A DNA stretch of 64,000 nucleotides from CAZDXB01 sp964509335 (GCA_964509335.1 CAZDXB010000013.1:1-64000); one strand, 5' to 3'; positions 8,447 through 17,691 are shown, counted from the first letter of the stretch. Program-made: numbers and translations. Notes: generated by a model from the sequence alone, not told the origin.

Positions 8447-11400
8447 TTAATAAGCTAAAATAGAGGAGAGCCATTTTTCTATTTCCTCGACGCTCTTATT
8501 CTTTCTTTCGCTATAATTTTTAACTTGGTCTTCGCCGATTCGCCCGACCGCGAAATGCTTTGCTTTCGGATTCGCTATATACAATCCGCTAACAGACTGC
8601 ACCGGCGACATCATACAACTTTCGGTTAATACTACGCCCGTGTTTTTCTTAGCGTCTAAAAGCTCGAAAAGAGTCGTTTTTTCCGAATGGTCGGGCAAAG
8701 ACGGATAGCCGTGAGCCGGTCTAATTCCCGAATATTCGTATGATTTAGAACTTTTACAATCCTGCCGCTCGTAGCCCCAGTAATCCGCGGCTACAATTCT
8801 ATGTAATTTCTCGGCGAATGCCTCAGCGAGCCTGTCTCCCAGCGCTTGTATCATAATAGCCGAGTAATCGTCTTTTTCTTTTTTGAAACGCTCGGCTGAT
8901 TCGGTTATACCCTTGCCCGCCGTTACTACGAAAGCGCCGATATAATCTTTAAAGCCGTTGCCCTTAGGCGCTACAAAATCCGCTACGGATAAATATCCGC
9001 CGCTTTCCTTCTTTTTCTGCTGTCTTAACGTTCTAAAAACGGCTGTAGTTTCTTTGCCGGCTTCGTCGTAAACCTCTATGTCTTCGTTAACGGAATTTGC
9101 CGGAAATATCCCGAACGCCGCCTTGGCTTTGGACGCTCTATTCTCGATAATCCAGTCCAGCATACGCCTTGCGTCGTCGTATAATTTGCGCGCTTGCTCG
9201 CCGATTTTCTCGTCGCTAAATATATCGGGAACTTTGCCTCTCAAATCCCAAGCTAAGAAGAACTCCGTCCAATTAATCCATTCAGCCAAATCTTTAATAG
9301 GATAATCGTCGAATACGTAAACGCCCATTTTTTTCGGCTTCTGAATAAGCTCATCCGTCCAATTAATATTATATTTCTCGCGCCTCGCCTCACTGAATGA
9401 AACAAAACCGCCTTCTTTTTTGCTTCGCTCGTATCTATCTTTCAGCGCGGTGTATTCTTCTTTTATATTCGCGGAAAATTCCTCTTTTGATTTAGAACTC
9501 GTCAGCTTCGCGACTATATTCGGGGCTTTCGACGCGTCGGGCACGTGGGCAACCGCTCCTTTATAATGCGGCGCGATTTTAACCGCCGTGTGAAGCTTAG
9601 ACGTCGTCGCTCCCCCTATCAACAGCGGCGCTTTTATACCCGCTTTGTCGAGCCTCTTCGCCGCCGACTGCATCTCCTCTAGCGAAGGCGTTATTAATCC
9701 GCTCAAGCCAATAATATCAAATTCGCGCTCCAGAGCTTCTTCTATTATTTTTTCCGTTGGAACCATCACGCCCAAGTCGATGATTTCGTAATTATTGCAT
9801 TCGAGAACCGTGCCGACAATATTCTTTCCAATGTCATGGACGTCGCCCTTGACCGTCGCCAGCAGTATTTTTCCGGCTTTTCTGCCTTTCAATTCCTCGC
9901 TTAATCCGCTCTCGATTTTCGGCGTCAAAAAAGACACCGCTTTCTTCATAATTCTAGCCGTTTTGACGACCTGCGGCAGAAACATTTTGCCGGAACCGAA
10001 CAACTCGCCGACTTTGTTCATTCCGTCCATCAGCGGTCCTTCTATTATATCCAAAGGCTCGTCGGATTGATTGAAAGCCTCCTCAATATCTTCTTCGACG
10101 TAATCGGCGATTCCGTTTACCAACGAGTAAACAAGCCTTTTCTCTACGGAATACTCCCGCCAGACGGTTTTTTTGACGTCTTTTCCCTTCGCTTCGTCTT
10201 TTAAATCCTTAGCAAACTCAATTAATCTTTCCGTAGCGTCTTCGCGTTTATTCAACAAAACGTCCTCGACGCGCTCCAACAGCTCCGGCTCGATTTCCTC
10301 GTAAACCGCCAACTGCCCCGCGTTCACTATCGCCATATCCAAACCCGCTTTTATCGCTCGATACAAAAATGCCGAGTGCATCGCTTCGCGAATTACGTTG
10401 TTCCCGCGAAACGAAAACGACAGATTGCTCACGCCGCCGCTGGTTTTCGCGTACGGCAGATTTTTCTTTATCCACTCGACCGCTTTTATGAAATTTAGCG
10501 CGTAGTCCTTATGCTCGTCAATCCCGGTCGCTACTGTCAAAACGTTCGGGTCTATAATAATATCTTCCGGCGGAAAATCGATTTTCTCCGTCAATAACTT
10601 ATATGCTCTCTCGGCAATTTCGATTTTTCTCTCGTAGCTCGTCGCCTGCCCTCGCTCGTCGAAGCACATCACGACCGCCGCCGCTCCGTATCTACCGATT
10701 AGCTTCGCTCGCTCGATAAAAACGTCTTCGCCTTCTTTAAGGGAAATCGAATTGACGACGCCCTTGCCAGTCAGCCTTTTTAATCCCGACTTTAACACCT
10801 CCCAATTCGACGAGTCGAGCATAATCGGAACTTTCGCGATGTCCGGCTCGGAAGCGATATGATTGAGGAAAGCGACCATAGCTTTTTCGCTTTCGAGCAT
10901 TGCGACGTCCATATTAACGTCGATTAATCGCGCTCCGTTTTCTATTTGATTGCGAGCGACCGACAAAGCGCCCTCGTAATCTTCCGCCGCTATCAACTTC
11001 TTGAACTTCGCCGAGCCGGCGGCGCTCGTTCTTTCGCCGATATTTATAAAGTTCGATTCGGGACGAACCGCCAACGGCTCTAGTCCGCTCAGTTTCAAAT
11101 GTCTGTCGCCTTCGGGAATTTTCCTCGGTTGGACGTCTGTTACCGCTTCGGCAATCGCCTCGATATGCTCCGGCGTCGTGCCGCAGCAGCCGCCGACAAT
11201 ATTTAGCGCGCCTTCGCGAGCGTATTCGCCGAGAACCTCCGCCATATATTCCGGCGTCTCGTCGTATTCGCCGAACTCGTTAGGAAGCCCGGCGTTCGGA
11301 TATAGCGAAACGGGATAAAGCGCTTTTTCGGACAGCTCCGTTATGAACGGCTCCATTTGCCTCGAGCCGAGCGAGCAATTCAAGCCGACGCTAAATAAAT

Positions 11401-12133
11401 CCTTCGCGTGAGAAACGGAAATCAGGAAAGCCTCTATCGTTTGCCCCGTCAGCGTTCTGCCGCTTTTGTCGGAAATTGTCGCGCTTATCATTACCGGAAT
11501 TTGCGCGCCCTTGGACTCGGCGTAATCGGAAATAGCGAACAGTATCGCCTTGCAATTGAGCGCGTCGAAAACGGTTTCCACGAGAAAAATATTGGCGCCG
11601 CCGTCGCCCAAGCCGCGTACCTGCTCTTTATACGCTTTAACAAGATAATCGAAGTCAACGGCGCGGAAAGCAGGATTCTCCACTTTTGGCGACATAGAAG
11701 CCGAAAGTTTCGACGGACCTATCGAGCCGGCGACGAAAGCCTTCCCGCCGCTTTCTTCGCTATACTCATCTACGGCGGCTTTCGCTAACTTCGCCGCTTC
11801 GTAATTGATTTCGTAAACGCAATCTTCCGTTCCGTATTCCGCTTGAGAAATGGAATTCGCGTTGAAAGTGTTCGTCTCGATAATATCCGCGCCAGCCCGT
11901 AAATATTGCGAGTGAATGTTTTTGATTAGCTCCGCTTGCGTGAGAACCAATATATCGTTGTTGCCCTTTTGCGCTTTCTTATGATTCTTGAACCGCTCGC
12001 CGGCGTAATCCTCTTCCGAAAGTCTCTCCTTTTGAATCATCGTCCCCATCGCGCCGTCCATAACCAAAATCCTCTCGGAAGACTCGCCGAGCAAATCTTT
12101 ATATCGTCCGCTTATATTTCTATTGTCATTCAT
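8447..12133 (-). CDS. metH: Cobalamin-dependent methionine synthase
   Basis: Transfers a methyl group from 5-methyltetrahydrofolate through cobalamin to homocysteine. All modules are present in 1228 residues: the homocysteine/zinc domain (about 15-330, GLNCSLG and GGCCGTTPEHI supplying the zinc cysteines), the pterin-binding barrel (about 355-630), the B12 cap and B12-binding domain with DVHDIGKNIVG (lower-axial His766), and the C-terminal SAM-binding reactivation domain (RPAHGYPSLPDH). The length matches E. coli MetH. No cobalamin riboswitch is visible in the 263 bases upstream. A TATTTTTG box (read on the minus strand at 12170-12163) could be its -7 promoter element. Confidence 0.96.
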   Translation of the reverse strand: MNDNRNISGRYKDLLGESSERILVMDGAMGTMIQKERLSEEDYAGERFKNHKKAQKGNNDILVLTQAELIKNIHSQYLRAGADIIETNTFNANSISQAEYGTEDCVYEINYEAAKLAKAAVDEYSEESGGKAFVAGSIGPSKLSASMSPKVENPAFRAVDFDYLVKAYKEQVRGLGDGGANIFLVETVFDALNCKAILFAISDYAESKGAQIPVMISATISDKSGRTLTGQTIEAFLISVSHAKDLFSVGLNCSLGSRQMEPFITELSEKALYPVSLYPNAGLPNEFGEYDETPEYMAEVLGEYAREGALNIVGGCCGTTPEHIEAIAEAVTDVQPRKIPEGDRHLKLSGLEPLAVRPESNFINIGERTSAAGSAKFKKLIAAEDYEGALSVARNQIENGARLIDVNMDVAMLESEKAMVAFLNHIASEPDIAKVPIMLDSSNWEVLKSGLKRLTGKGVVNSISLKEGEDVFIERAKLIGRYGAAAVVMCFDERGQATSYERKIEIAERAYKLLTEKIDFPPEDIIIDPNVLTVATGIDEHKDYALNFIKAVEWIKKNLPYAKTSGGVSNLSFSFRGNNVIREAMHSAFLYRAIKAGLDMAIVNAGQLAVYEEIEPELLERVEDVLLNKREDATERLIEFAKDLKDEAKGKDVKKTVWREYSVEKRLVYSLVNGIADYVEEDIEEAFNQSDEPLDIIEGPLMDGMNKVGELFGSGKMFLPQVVKTARIMKKAVSFLTPKIESGLSEELKGRKAGKILLATVKGDVHDIGKNIVGTVLECNNYEIIDLGVMVPTEKIIEEALEREFDIIGLSGLITPSLEEMQSAAKRLDKAGIKAPLLIGGATTSKLHTAVKIAPHYKGAVAHVPDASKAPNIVAKLTSSKSKEEFSANIKEEYTALKDRYERSKKEGGFVSFSEARREKYNINWTDELIQKPKKMGVYVFDDYPIKDLAEWINWTEFFLAWDLRGKVPDIFSDEKIGEQARKLYDDARRMLDWIIENRASKAKAAFGIFPANSVNEDIEVYDEAGKETTAVFRTLRQQKKKESGGYLSVADFVAPKGNGFKDYIGAFVVTAGKGITESAERFKKEKDDYSAIMIQALGDRLAEAFAEKLHRIVAADYWGYERQDCKSSKSYEYSGIRPAHGYPSLPDHSEKTTLFELLDAKKNTGVVLTESCMMSPVQSVSGLYIANPKAKHFAVGRIGEDQVKNYSERKNKSVEEIEKWLSSILAY

Positions 12134-12245
12134 AAACCGCTTAACTTATTTACGACTTATTACAAAAATAAACAATAGAAACTTCTTAAGCGGTATTAAC
12201 GACGAAAATAATAACTACTCGCTGTCCAGCGCTCTATTCTACCCC

Positions 12246-12300
12246 CTCCGTCAGAAACTCCGATTTCGGACGGAACATTATCCTCATTCCGAAATTGCAA
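12246..12300. repeat. Palindromic intergenic repeats upstream of the 66-bp direct repeat
   Basis: A hairpin TCCGTCAGAAA-CTCCGA-TTTCGGACGGA spans about 12247-12274; a perfect relative in the opposite orientation lies at 61058-61085. It is followed by a half palindrome TCATTCCGAAATTGCAATTTT, a truncated version of the palindrome in the next repeat. Confidence 0.6.
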
Positions 12301-12303
12301 TTT

Positions 12304-12369
12304 TACGCCGCCGTCCTCATTCCGAAATTATAATTTCGGAATGAGATACGAAGGAACGAGAGACGCGTT
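12304..12369 (+). repeat. 66-bp direct repeat, left copy
   Basis: 63 of 66 bases match the copy at 13923-13988, in the same orientation. The centre is a palindrome CTCATTCCGAAATT/AATTTCGGAATGAG, followed by a constant tail GGAACGAGAGACGCGTT. The two copies bracket exactly the two genes at 12397-13818. Confidence 0.8.
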
Positions 12370-12396
12370 ATATAACAAATAAACTCAATTTCGCTT

Positions 12397-13347
12397 CTAT
12401 CTTACTGGGTCGTTTCGAACGAGTCGAACCGAATAACCGAATCCTTTAACAGTATTGCGTCGAGTTACGTAAGCGTGATTAAAGCTTAGATGTCTATACC
12501 ACACGCTCGACTCGTTATTCTCGGAAGAAGTCCAGAAATAAGCGTATCTACTTATACCGTCAAAGGAGCCACGGTAGAATCGGTAGCCGCCCGGAAGCGC
12601 TAAAAAGCCGCTCGTTCCGAAATTATCATTATCCTCTAAATCTTCATCTTCCCATAAATCCGCCCTGCCGGCAAGCTTACAAGCCTCGTCCTCGCCTCGA
12701 CTGCCATACGAATCCGCTTCCTCTTGAGACATCCCGACGCTCATCTCCAACTTTTTCCAATCTTCGTCGGTCGGCACATGCCAGCTCTTAGGAGCCAAAC
12801 CTCGAGGGTCGTTTACCGCGTGCCAGTTGTATAGCTTGCCGTATATTTCGCCATTCGTCGAGTCGTTTTCGTAATAACACCAAGCGCCCTCTTCATTCTC
12901 GCCGGCTTCTTCCCATTCGTCCTCCGTTTCGCAATAGCGTATCGAGTCGCCGTTCTTGTAAAGACTAACGTTTAAATTTTTCGCCGCCCATACTTGCTCG
13001 CCTATCGTAATGATTTTAATGCTGGAAGAAGCAATTGTTACGCTGTCAATATCAATAAGAGAGTATGTAAAATCGCTGTCTCGCTCAAAAACGACAAGCT
13101 CTAAATCATTAACAAAAGTAATAGAATCAATTTTATCCAAATAGAAAATCGCGTCGGCGCTGTCGTTGCCTCTGTAAATCGTCATTCTTGAGGAAAAAGC
13201 GTCGTTTTTAAACGCGAGCGTTTGTATATCCCGCAAAGTCTTTTCAGTCGCGCTTCCGTCTTGCAAATAAATCTTTAAAGTCGGCTCTTGAGCGAACAAA
13301 ACTCCGGCGGCTATGACTAACGACATAATTATTATAATATTTCTCAT
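12397..13347 (-). CDS. Exported FISUMP-domain protein
   Basis: A 316-residue exported protein with an N-terminal signal peptide (MRNIIIIMSLVIAAGVLFAQ). Residues about 22-105 carry short repeats of the form YLxDGxxxEKxLxDIxxLxF, also found in the neighbour at 13357. Residues about 115-310 match the Fibrobacter major paralogous (FISUMP) domain: GEQVWAAKNLNVS, YGKLYNWHAV, RGLAPKSWHVPTDEDW and a closing GYSVRLVR. FISUMP domains are surface or secreted modules of unknown biochemical role. I see no T9SS sorting tail. The start has a GGAG site, and the gene follows 13357-13818 after only 9 bases, so the two form an operon bounded by direct repeats. Confidence 0.85.
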   Translation of the reverse strand: MRNIIIIMSLVIAAGVLFAQEPTLKIYLQDGSATEKTLRDIQTLAFKNDAFSSRMTIYRGNDSADAIFYLDKIDSITFVNDLELVVFERDSDFTYSLIDIDSVTIASSSIKIITIGEQVWAAKNLNVSLYKNGDSIRYCETEDEWEEAGENEEGAWCYYENDSTNGEIYGKLYNWHAVNDPRGLAPKSWHVPTDEDWKKLEMSVGMSQEEADSYGSRGEDEACKLAGRADLWEDEDLEDNDNFGTSGFLALPGGYRFYRGSFDGISRYAYFWTSSENNESSVWYRHLSFNHAYVTRRNTVKGFGYSVRLVRNDPVR

Positions 13348-13356
13348 CTTATTCTC

Positions 13357-13818
13357 CTATTTCACTATTAACATCTTCTTAGATTGAACCTCGCCGCCGA
13401 AGCGGACTTCGTAGTAATACGCCCCCCTTGGCGCTACCCGACCGTTTTTATCTCGGCAATCCCAATCGAGCCGGTTTTGACCTTTGGGACAATTTTGCCG
13501 AGTCAGCGTATTTATCCTTTTCCCCGAATTGTCGTAAATAAATATCTCGACGTTTCCGGGCTTGTCGATTTCAAATTCGATAGCGGTAGTTTCGTTGAAT
13601 GGATTTGGATAGTTGCCTTTGAGCCGCAATCCTTGGCTTTTACTAAATAAATCATTGACGCCGACAATGTTCTCAAATTCTAATTTCTTAATTTCGCCGA
13701 CTGCGATTTTCTCAGTCGTTCCGTCTTTCAAATTAATAATCAAAGTATCGGACTGACATAGAAGCATTTTAGGAAAGCCTGTTAGAATAATAACGATAAA
13801 CGGCAGAATTTTCATCAT
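13357..13818 (-). CDS. Short exported protein with T9SS type A sorting domain
   Basis: A 153-residue protein: signal peptide (MMKILPFIVIILTGFPKMLLC), one DGTTEK-type repeat (about 30-50) like those of the downstream FISUMP protein, then a type A sorting domain (about 68-153) with NYPNPFNETTAIEF, a GKRINTL turn and the terminal KKMLIVK. The mature protein is therefore little more than a sorting signal plus a small repeat. I chose the ATG at 13818 because AAGGAG lies 7 bases upstream; the reading frame extends 20 codons further without a ribosome site. It is probably displayed on or released from the cell surface by type IX secretion. Confidence 0.82.
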   Translation of the reverse strand: MMKILPFIVIILTGFPKMLLCQSDTLIINLKDGTTEKIAVGEIKKLEFENIVGVNDLFSKSQGLRLKGNYPNPFNETTAIEFEIDKPGNVEIFIYDNSGKRINTLTRQNCPKGQNRLDWDCRDKNGRVAPRGAYYYEVRFGGEVQSKKMLIVK

Positions 13819-13922
13819 CTTCAATCTCCTTTTAATGCAAAACAGAATATTTTCTATCTCTAATTTATTAAATTTCATTAGATTGTCAAAATATCTTGCT
13901 ATAAAGTTTTCTCTCTTTGTCC

Positions 13923-13988
13923 TACGCCGCCGTCCTCATTTCGAAATTATAATTTCGGAATGAGACACGCAGGAACGAGAGACGCGTT
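13923..13988 (+). repeat. 66-bp direct repeat, right copy
   Basis: Partner of 12304-12369 with three substitutions. It holds the palindrome CATTTCGAAATTATAATTTC and the same GGAACGAGAGACGCGTT tail. It lies just upstream of the T9SS/FISUMP gene pair and downstream of the gene at 14033. Confidence 0.8.
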
Positions 13989-14032
13989 TCGGTATGAGTG
14001 AATTAGAAAAAAGCGGCTTATTACAAAAAAAC

Positions 14033-16390
14033 TTATTCGCTAACGATAACTGGAACAGAACGAACGAATTCCCTAAGTTTTATCGTTATAAAATAGACTC
14101 CTGGACCTAAATCCTTAAAATTCCATATCAGTACCCCGGAATATGAATTTATATTATTCACAGTGAATTGATTGTCTGTAGCGACGCTTTCACCTAAAAT
14201 ATTCGAAACCGTTATATCGGCTTCTTTAATATTGTATCTTCTATCCCACCAAATCCTGACTTTTACTTTTTCCTTTGCGGGCAAAGGATACGGCGACGAC
14301 ATATATAAAGTATTCATTGAATTCACTGATATATCATTAACGCTTGTCCCTTTTTTTACTTTTGCAAACCAAACGACCTGTGATTGCATCAAAGAATCGT
14401 ATGAATGAATCGTTATTAAACTGTCGTTTTTAGCGAAAAGAACAAAAATCCCGTATCTGTCGTGAGGCTCTAAAGCCTCCCATTCGGTTGGATTATTTTT
14501 AATGTCCTCGTTTACTAAAAGTTCGTCTGTATAATTGTTGTCTTCATTGAAATAACGACCAATTAAATAGATTTTATCGTCTATTTCGCAAACGCCGTTA
14601 AAGGCAAAATAATAAGCTTCTCTACTATAAATTTTCTCTATATTTTTAGTTTTTACGTTTAATTTATAAAGATGCCTGAAAAAAGTATCCTCTTCGTTAT
14701 TAAAAATACTCAGAAAAATATTGTTTCCAACGCTCTTTAGCGGTTGCGGCTTGTATTGATAGCCCTTCCAAAAATCAAGTTCTTTTCGCCAAGAATATCC
14801 GTTGTCGTTCGATTTAAGTAAACTACAATATCTATTGTCGTAAATTTTACTACCGTCTTCGCTTCGAGGGCTTTTTAGGTTTACGGTAACGGCGTATAGC
14901 GCCCCATCTTCGAATTTATCCATAAATATTATGTGAGCCGAATCAAGTACAGTCCTATTTACTTCGTCAAGCGATTCGTCTAATTTATATATTATTGTAT
15001 AATTGTAAAAAGTTTTAGGCACTAATCCAGGAAATATAAACATTATAGTATCCAAACTAGTTATCGCAAATAAAGCATCTTTGTCTAAATAACCCGATAG
15101 ACCATCGGAGCATTTCAATTTTACGGTTTCGCAACCGTCGCTCGTATAGGCAAAATTAGTGTCTTTGCCGGTACTGGCTACTATAACCCTAAATTGAAAT
15201 CCCAATTGACTGTTTTTAAAATAAGTCGTTCCGTAATTTAAAAAATCTCCGAAGTGTCTATTAGCGAAAATGGGTTCGTAATTTTTTTGAGGAAGCCAAG
15301 TCGTTCCGCCGTCCGTTGTTTTAACGAATTTTGCGTGGTCGCTAATTCGGCTCGCTTTAAACTTATCGAAACGAACAATATCTCCGTGTTCGGTTCTGCA
15401 GTTAAAGTGAGATTTTAAATTCCAAGTTTGTCCGCCGTCGTAGGAAAAATAAATTAATTTGTCCGCGCCAACCGCTACAACCGTATCCTTTGAAATAAAC
15501 GAAACGTCGCGAAACTCCAATTCGCTTATATATCTATCGTTGCCCGACGCCTTTATTGACGTCGCTGTTTTCGTTTTTTCGTCGATTTTAACAAAATACA
15601 TTGAATCCAAATTCAAGTGCGTGAAAAATACGTTGTATAACTCGTATATTTCGCCGTTGCTGTAAGCGTAATTCCCGCTTTTTATTGGATGAAAAATCAA
15701 CTCTGAATTGTCTTTATTAATATCGTATCTATATAAGTCGTGATTTTGACAAAAATATATTTTCCCCTCAATATTATATAAATCGTAGGGTACGGCGCAG
15801 TTTTCGCACAAACCTAAATCCCGCATATTTAAGACTGTCTCGTTCTCGGTTTTTAAATTTATTACGCCCAACTTACCTTCGCCGGCGGCGTAAACTAAAT
15901 AATCGTCGTTAACAGATAAATCTGATTCGAGAGATACGCTTTCTAAAAGAAAATTTTTCAAATTTTCCAAATTCCGCGATAATTTTATGACGCTTTTATC
16001 GGTTAGGCAATATACGCTATTTTCGTAAACGGCTACTCTTAAAGTCTTAATTTCTTCACCCAGTTTGTATTCTTTCCAGTTTACGCCGTCGTCCGTCGAT
16101 TTTATCAAACGATTTGTTTTCGTAGTAGCAAAATAATCTCCTCCCAAATTTACTGCGCTTGTTATATTAAACGTATCGTTTAGGTTTATCTGCGTCCAAG
16201 TTTCGCCGCCGTCTATGGTTCTAACCAAAACGCCGCCCTCGCCGTAAACTAAAATACTGGAACCGTTATAAGCGGAGCCGTTGTAATTAGTATAGACTCT
16301 GTAATATTCGAAATTTTCGAGCAAGTCGTTTCTAGCGAATACATTAAGAGTTAAAAAGAAAACGAATAGGAAGTAAAAGAATTCTTTCAT
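14033..16390 (-). CDS. Large exported beta-propeller protein with T9SS-type C-terminus
   Basis: A 785-residue exported protein. A signal peptide (MKEFFYFLFVFFLTLNVFA) is followed by YCF48/sortilin-type propeller blades recognised by GGETWTQI, DDGVNWKE, GGQTWNL, DGGTTWL and DNGYSW. The last 85 residues (PYPLPAKEKVKVRIWW to VPVIVSE) have the shape of a type A T9SS sorting domain, though the canonical PNPF is PYPL here. The start at 16390 gives a good signal peptide. The role of such propellers is usually binding at the cell surface; no catalytic residues are visible. It is on the same strand as its neighbours, 154 bases downstream of which lies the repeat-bounded pair. Confidence 0.82.
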   Translation of the reverse strand: MKEFFYFLFVFFLTLNVFARNDLLENFEYYRVYTNYNGSAYNGSSILVYGEGGVLVRTIDGGETWTQINLNDTFNITSAVNLGGDYFATTKTNRLIKSTDDGVNWKEYKLGEEIKTLRVAVYENSVYCLTDKSVIKLSRNLENLKNFLLESVSLESDLSVNDDYLVYAAGEGKLGVINLKTENETVLNMRDLGLCENCAVPYDLYNIEGKIYFCQNHDLYRYDINKDNSELIFHPIKSGNYAYSNGEIYELYNVFFTHLNLDSMYFVKIDEKTKTATSIKASGNDRYISELEFRDVSFISKDTVVAVGADKLIYFSYDGGQTWNLKSHFNCRTEHGDIVRFDKFKASRISDHAKFVKTTDGGTTWLPQKNYEPIFANRHFGDFLNYGTTYFKNSQLGFQFRVIVASTGKDTNFAYTSDGCETVKLKCSDGLSGYLDKDALFAITSLDTIMFIFPGLVPKTFYNYTIIYKLDESLDEVNRTVLDSAHIIFMDKFEDGALYAVTVNLKSPRSEDGSKIYDNRYCSLLKSNDNGYSWRKELDFWKGYQYKPQPLKSVGNNIFLSIFNNEEDTFFRHLYKLNVKTKNIEKIYSREAYYFAFNGVCEIDDKIYLIGRYFNEDNNYTDELLVNEDIKNNPTEWEALEPHDRYGIFVLFAKNDSLITIHSYDSLMQSQVVWFAKVKKGTSVNDISVNSMNTLYMSSPYPLPAKEKVKVRIWWDRRYNIKEADITVSNILGESVATDNQFTVNNINSYSGVLIWNFKDLGPGVYFITIKLREFVRSVPVIVSE

Positions 16391-16427
16391 AAATATACCC
16401 TCAATTTTTAATAGTAAAATATACGTC

Positions 16428-16460
16428 AGCGGGGTATATTCAATGATTTTATACCCCGCT
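16428..16460 (-). terminator. Hairpin downstream of the Cys-rich secreted protein gene
   Basis: An 11-bp stem TATACCCCGCT/AGCGGGGTATA (16450-16460 with 16428-16438), 17 bases past the stop codon of the minus-strand gene. The U tract that follows is broken (GACGTATATTTTA), so termination is likely but not certain. Confidence 0.5.
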
Positions 16461-16477
16461 TAATACAATTCAAATAT

Positions 16478-17152
16478 TTATTCGCAATCTATCCTGTCAA
16501 AGCAACCGGTTACCCAGTAGTCATCCCAGCCTTTTCCTTCTGGCGGTATAGTTGGGACTTCGGTAGAACAAGTTGGAGCGCCAACTAAGTATTTATTTAT
16601 AAATTCCTTTTGTAATTTTGGAGGTGAATAATTGTAATCTAAACACAACCTCCAAACTTCGACGCACTCTACTTCATCGTCGCAAGGTTTGATTTTAAGA
16701 TAAAATCTACCGCCCGGGTCGTCCGGATAAATATCATTTTCAAACCTCCAACATTTTGCTTTATGGATTTCCAATTCATAATATGAATTTTCAGGATCAT
16801 CGCAAGGCGGATACTCTGGTGCGCATAAAGAATCTGCATTTTCAACAATTGATTCACTTAACCAAGAAAAGAAGTCCGCCCAAGAAATTACCCAAGACAA
16901 ACAATTTCTTTCTCCGCTTTCTGCCAACGAGTAAACATCGTGTATTTCCACTCTAATTTTTTTTGCGTCGTTATCCCATTTGCAGCATAGCTCTATTGTA
17001 ACATTGCATTCGTGTATTACTTGCCCGTTCTCCTCAATTACATAAACATCGTTATAATCAATTAACTCATATCCTTGAGGACAATCGGCGTTCAATTCGT
17101 AATTTAAACTAAAAAAGACGAGCGATAACAATAAAACAACTAATTTCTTCAT
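16478..17152 (-). CDS. Cysteine-rich exported protein of unknown function
   Basis: 224 residues with a signal peptide (MKKLVVLLLSLVFFSLNYELNA) and an acidic mature part holding 14 cysteines, an even number that suits several disulfides in the periplasm or outside. No family is recognised. I chose the ATG at 17152 because GGAGG lies 5 bases upstream; an upstream in-frame TTG overlaps that site. It has its own terminator-like hairpin and a long structured intergenic region upstream. No sorting domain is visible, so export beyond the periplasm is uncertain. Confidence 0.7.
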   Translation of the reverse strand: MKKLVVLLLSLVFFSLNYELNADCPQGYELIDYNDVYVIEENGQVIHECNVTIELCCKWDNDAKKIRVEIHDVYSLAESGERNCLSWVISWADFFSWLSESIVENADSLCAPEYPPCDDPENSYYELEIHKAKCWRFENDIYPDDPGGRFYLKIKPCDDEVECVEVWRLCLDYNYSPPKLQKEFINKYLVGAPTCSTEVPTIPPEGKGWDDYWVTGCFDRIDCE

Positions 17153-17193
17153 TTTTTCCTCCAAAATTGTTATATTTATAATTGGTTATTTTA

Positions 17194-17308
17194 GGCGGCG
17201 TTTCCGAGCCGCGGTTATATTGCGAGTATAACGTCTTAAACTCGGGAACACTCGTTGACGCAATATTTGGACCGGCGATGCGACTTACTCTCGCCGGTCC
17301 TTTATTTT
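17194..17308 (+). ncRNA. Candidate structured small RNA with terminator
   Basis: Three helices in order: GCGGC/GCCGC (17195-17212), ATATTGCG/CGCAATAT (17217-17224 with 17259-17266, enclosing a 34-base loop), and a 10-bp stem GGACCGGCGA/TCGCCGGTCC (17269-17300) followed by TTTATTTT on the plus strand, which is the layout of an intrinsic terminator. No plus-strand gene precedes it, so the terminator would serve an RNA transcribed here. It does not resemble 6S RNA, SRP RNA, tmRNA or RNase P as far as I can tell. It could instead be the leader of the minus-strand gene at 17152. Confidence 0.35.
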
Positions 17309-17478
17309 GGCAGTTTTAATCTTTGCCCTTCTAAAACCACTATGTTAGGCAAATTCACGTTTCCTCTTTTTCTATTTCCGTAAGTCATATATATATATAT
17401 GAACTTATAATACCCCAATGCAAATATAAAACATAATTTAATACAAACCAAATAAAATTTTAAATTTTTTTTAATATG

Positions 17479-17591
17479 CTCGTTCCGACGCTCCCGCGTT
17501 GGGGACACATTCAGTCGCGCTCAGCGCGGCATTAAAAAAATCGACGCGGAGCGTCTTAGTATGCATTCCGCCGCGGAGCGGACGGAACGAG
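17479..17591 (-). repeat. Composite four-hairpin intergenic element, copy 2
   Basis: Reverse-complement relative of 7509-7622, with the same four GC-rich hairpins in the same order when read on the minus strand. The ends are inverted repeats CTCGTTCCG and CGGAACGAG. The arms of the fourth hairpin differ from copy 1 and no longer pair perfectly. Confidence 0.75.
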
Positions 17592-17691
17592 GAAAACAAC
17601 GGAAACGGATAGTTTCAGCTATCGCTAACGTTAAGAAGCCGCTTAACGCAAGCCGACAGCTAAAGCGGTCGGTTAACGTTCAGTCTCATCC

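Noticed and set aside
12134..12396. Possible cobalamin riboswitch before metH
   Set aside because: No B12-box-like sequence or matching fold; the region is short and filled mainly by palindromic repeats.
12241..13990. CRISPR array from the repeated palindromes
   Set aside because: Only two full copies 1.6 kb apart with genes between them; no regular spacers and no cas genes.
17302..17508. A minus-strand frame ending KRGNVNLPNIVVLEGQRL, which faintly resembles a SymE-like toxin
   Set aside because: No ribosome site, very AT-rich N-terminal part, and the SymE core (GxWLxxAGF) is missing. It could be a decayed fragment but I cannot support a gene.
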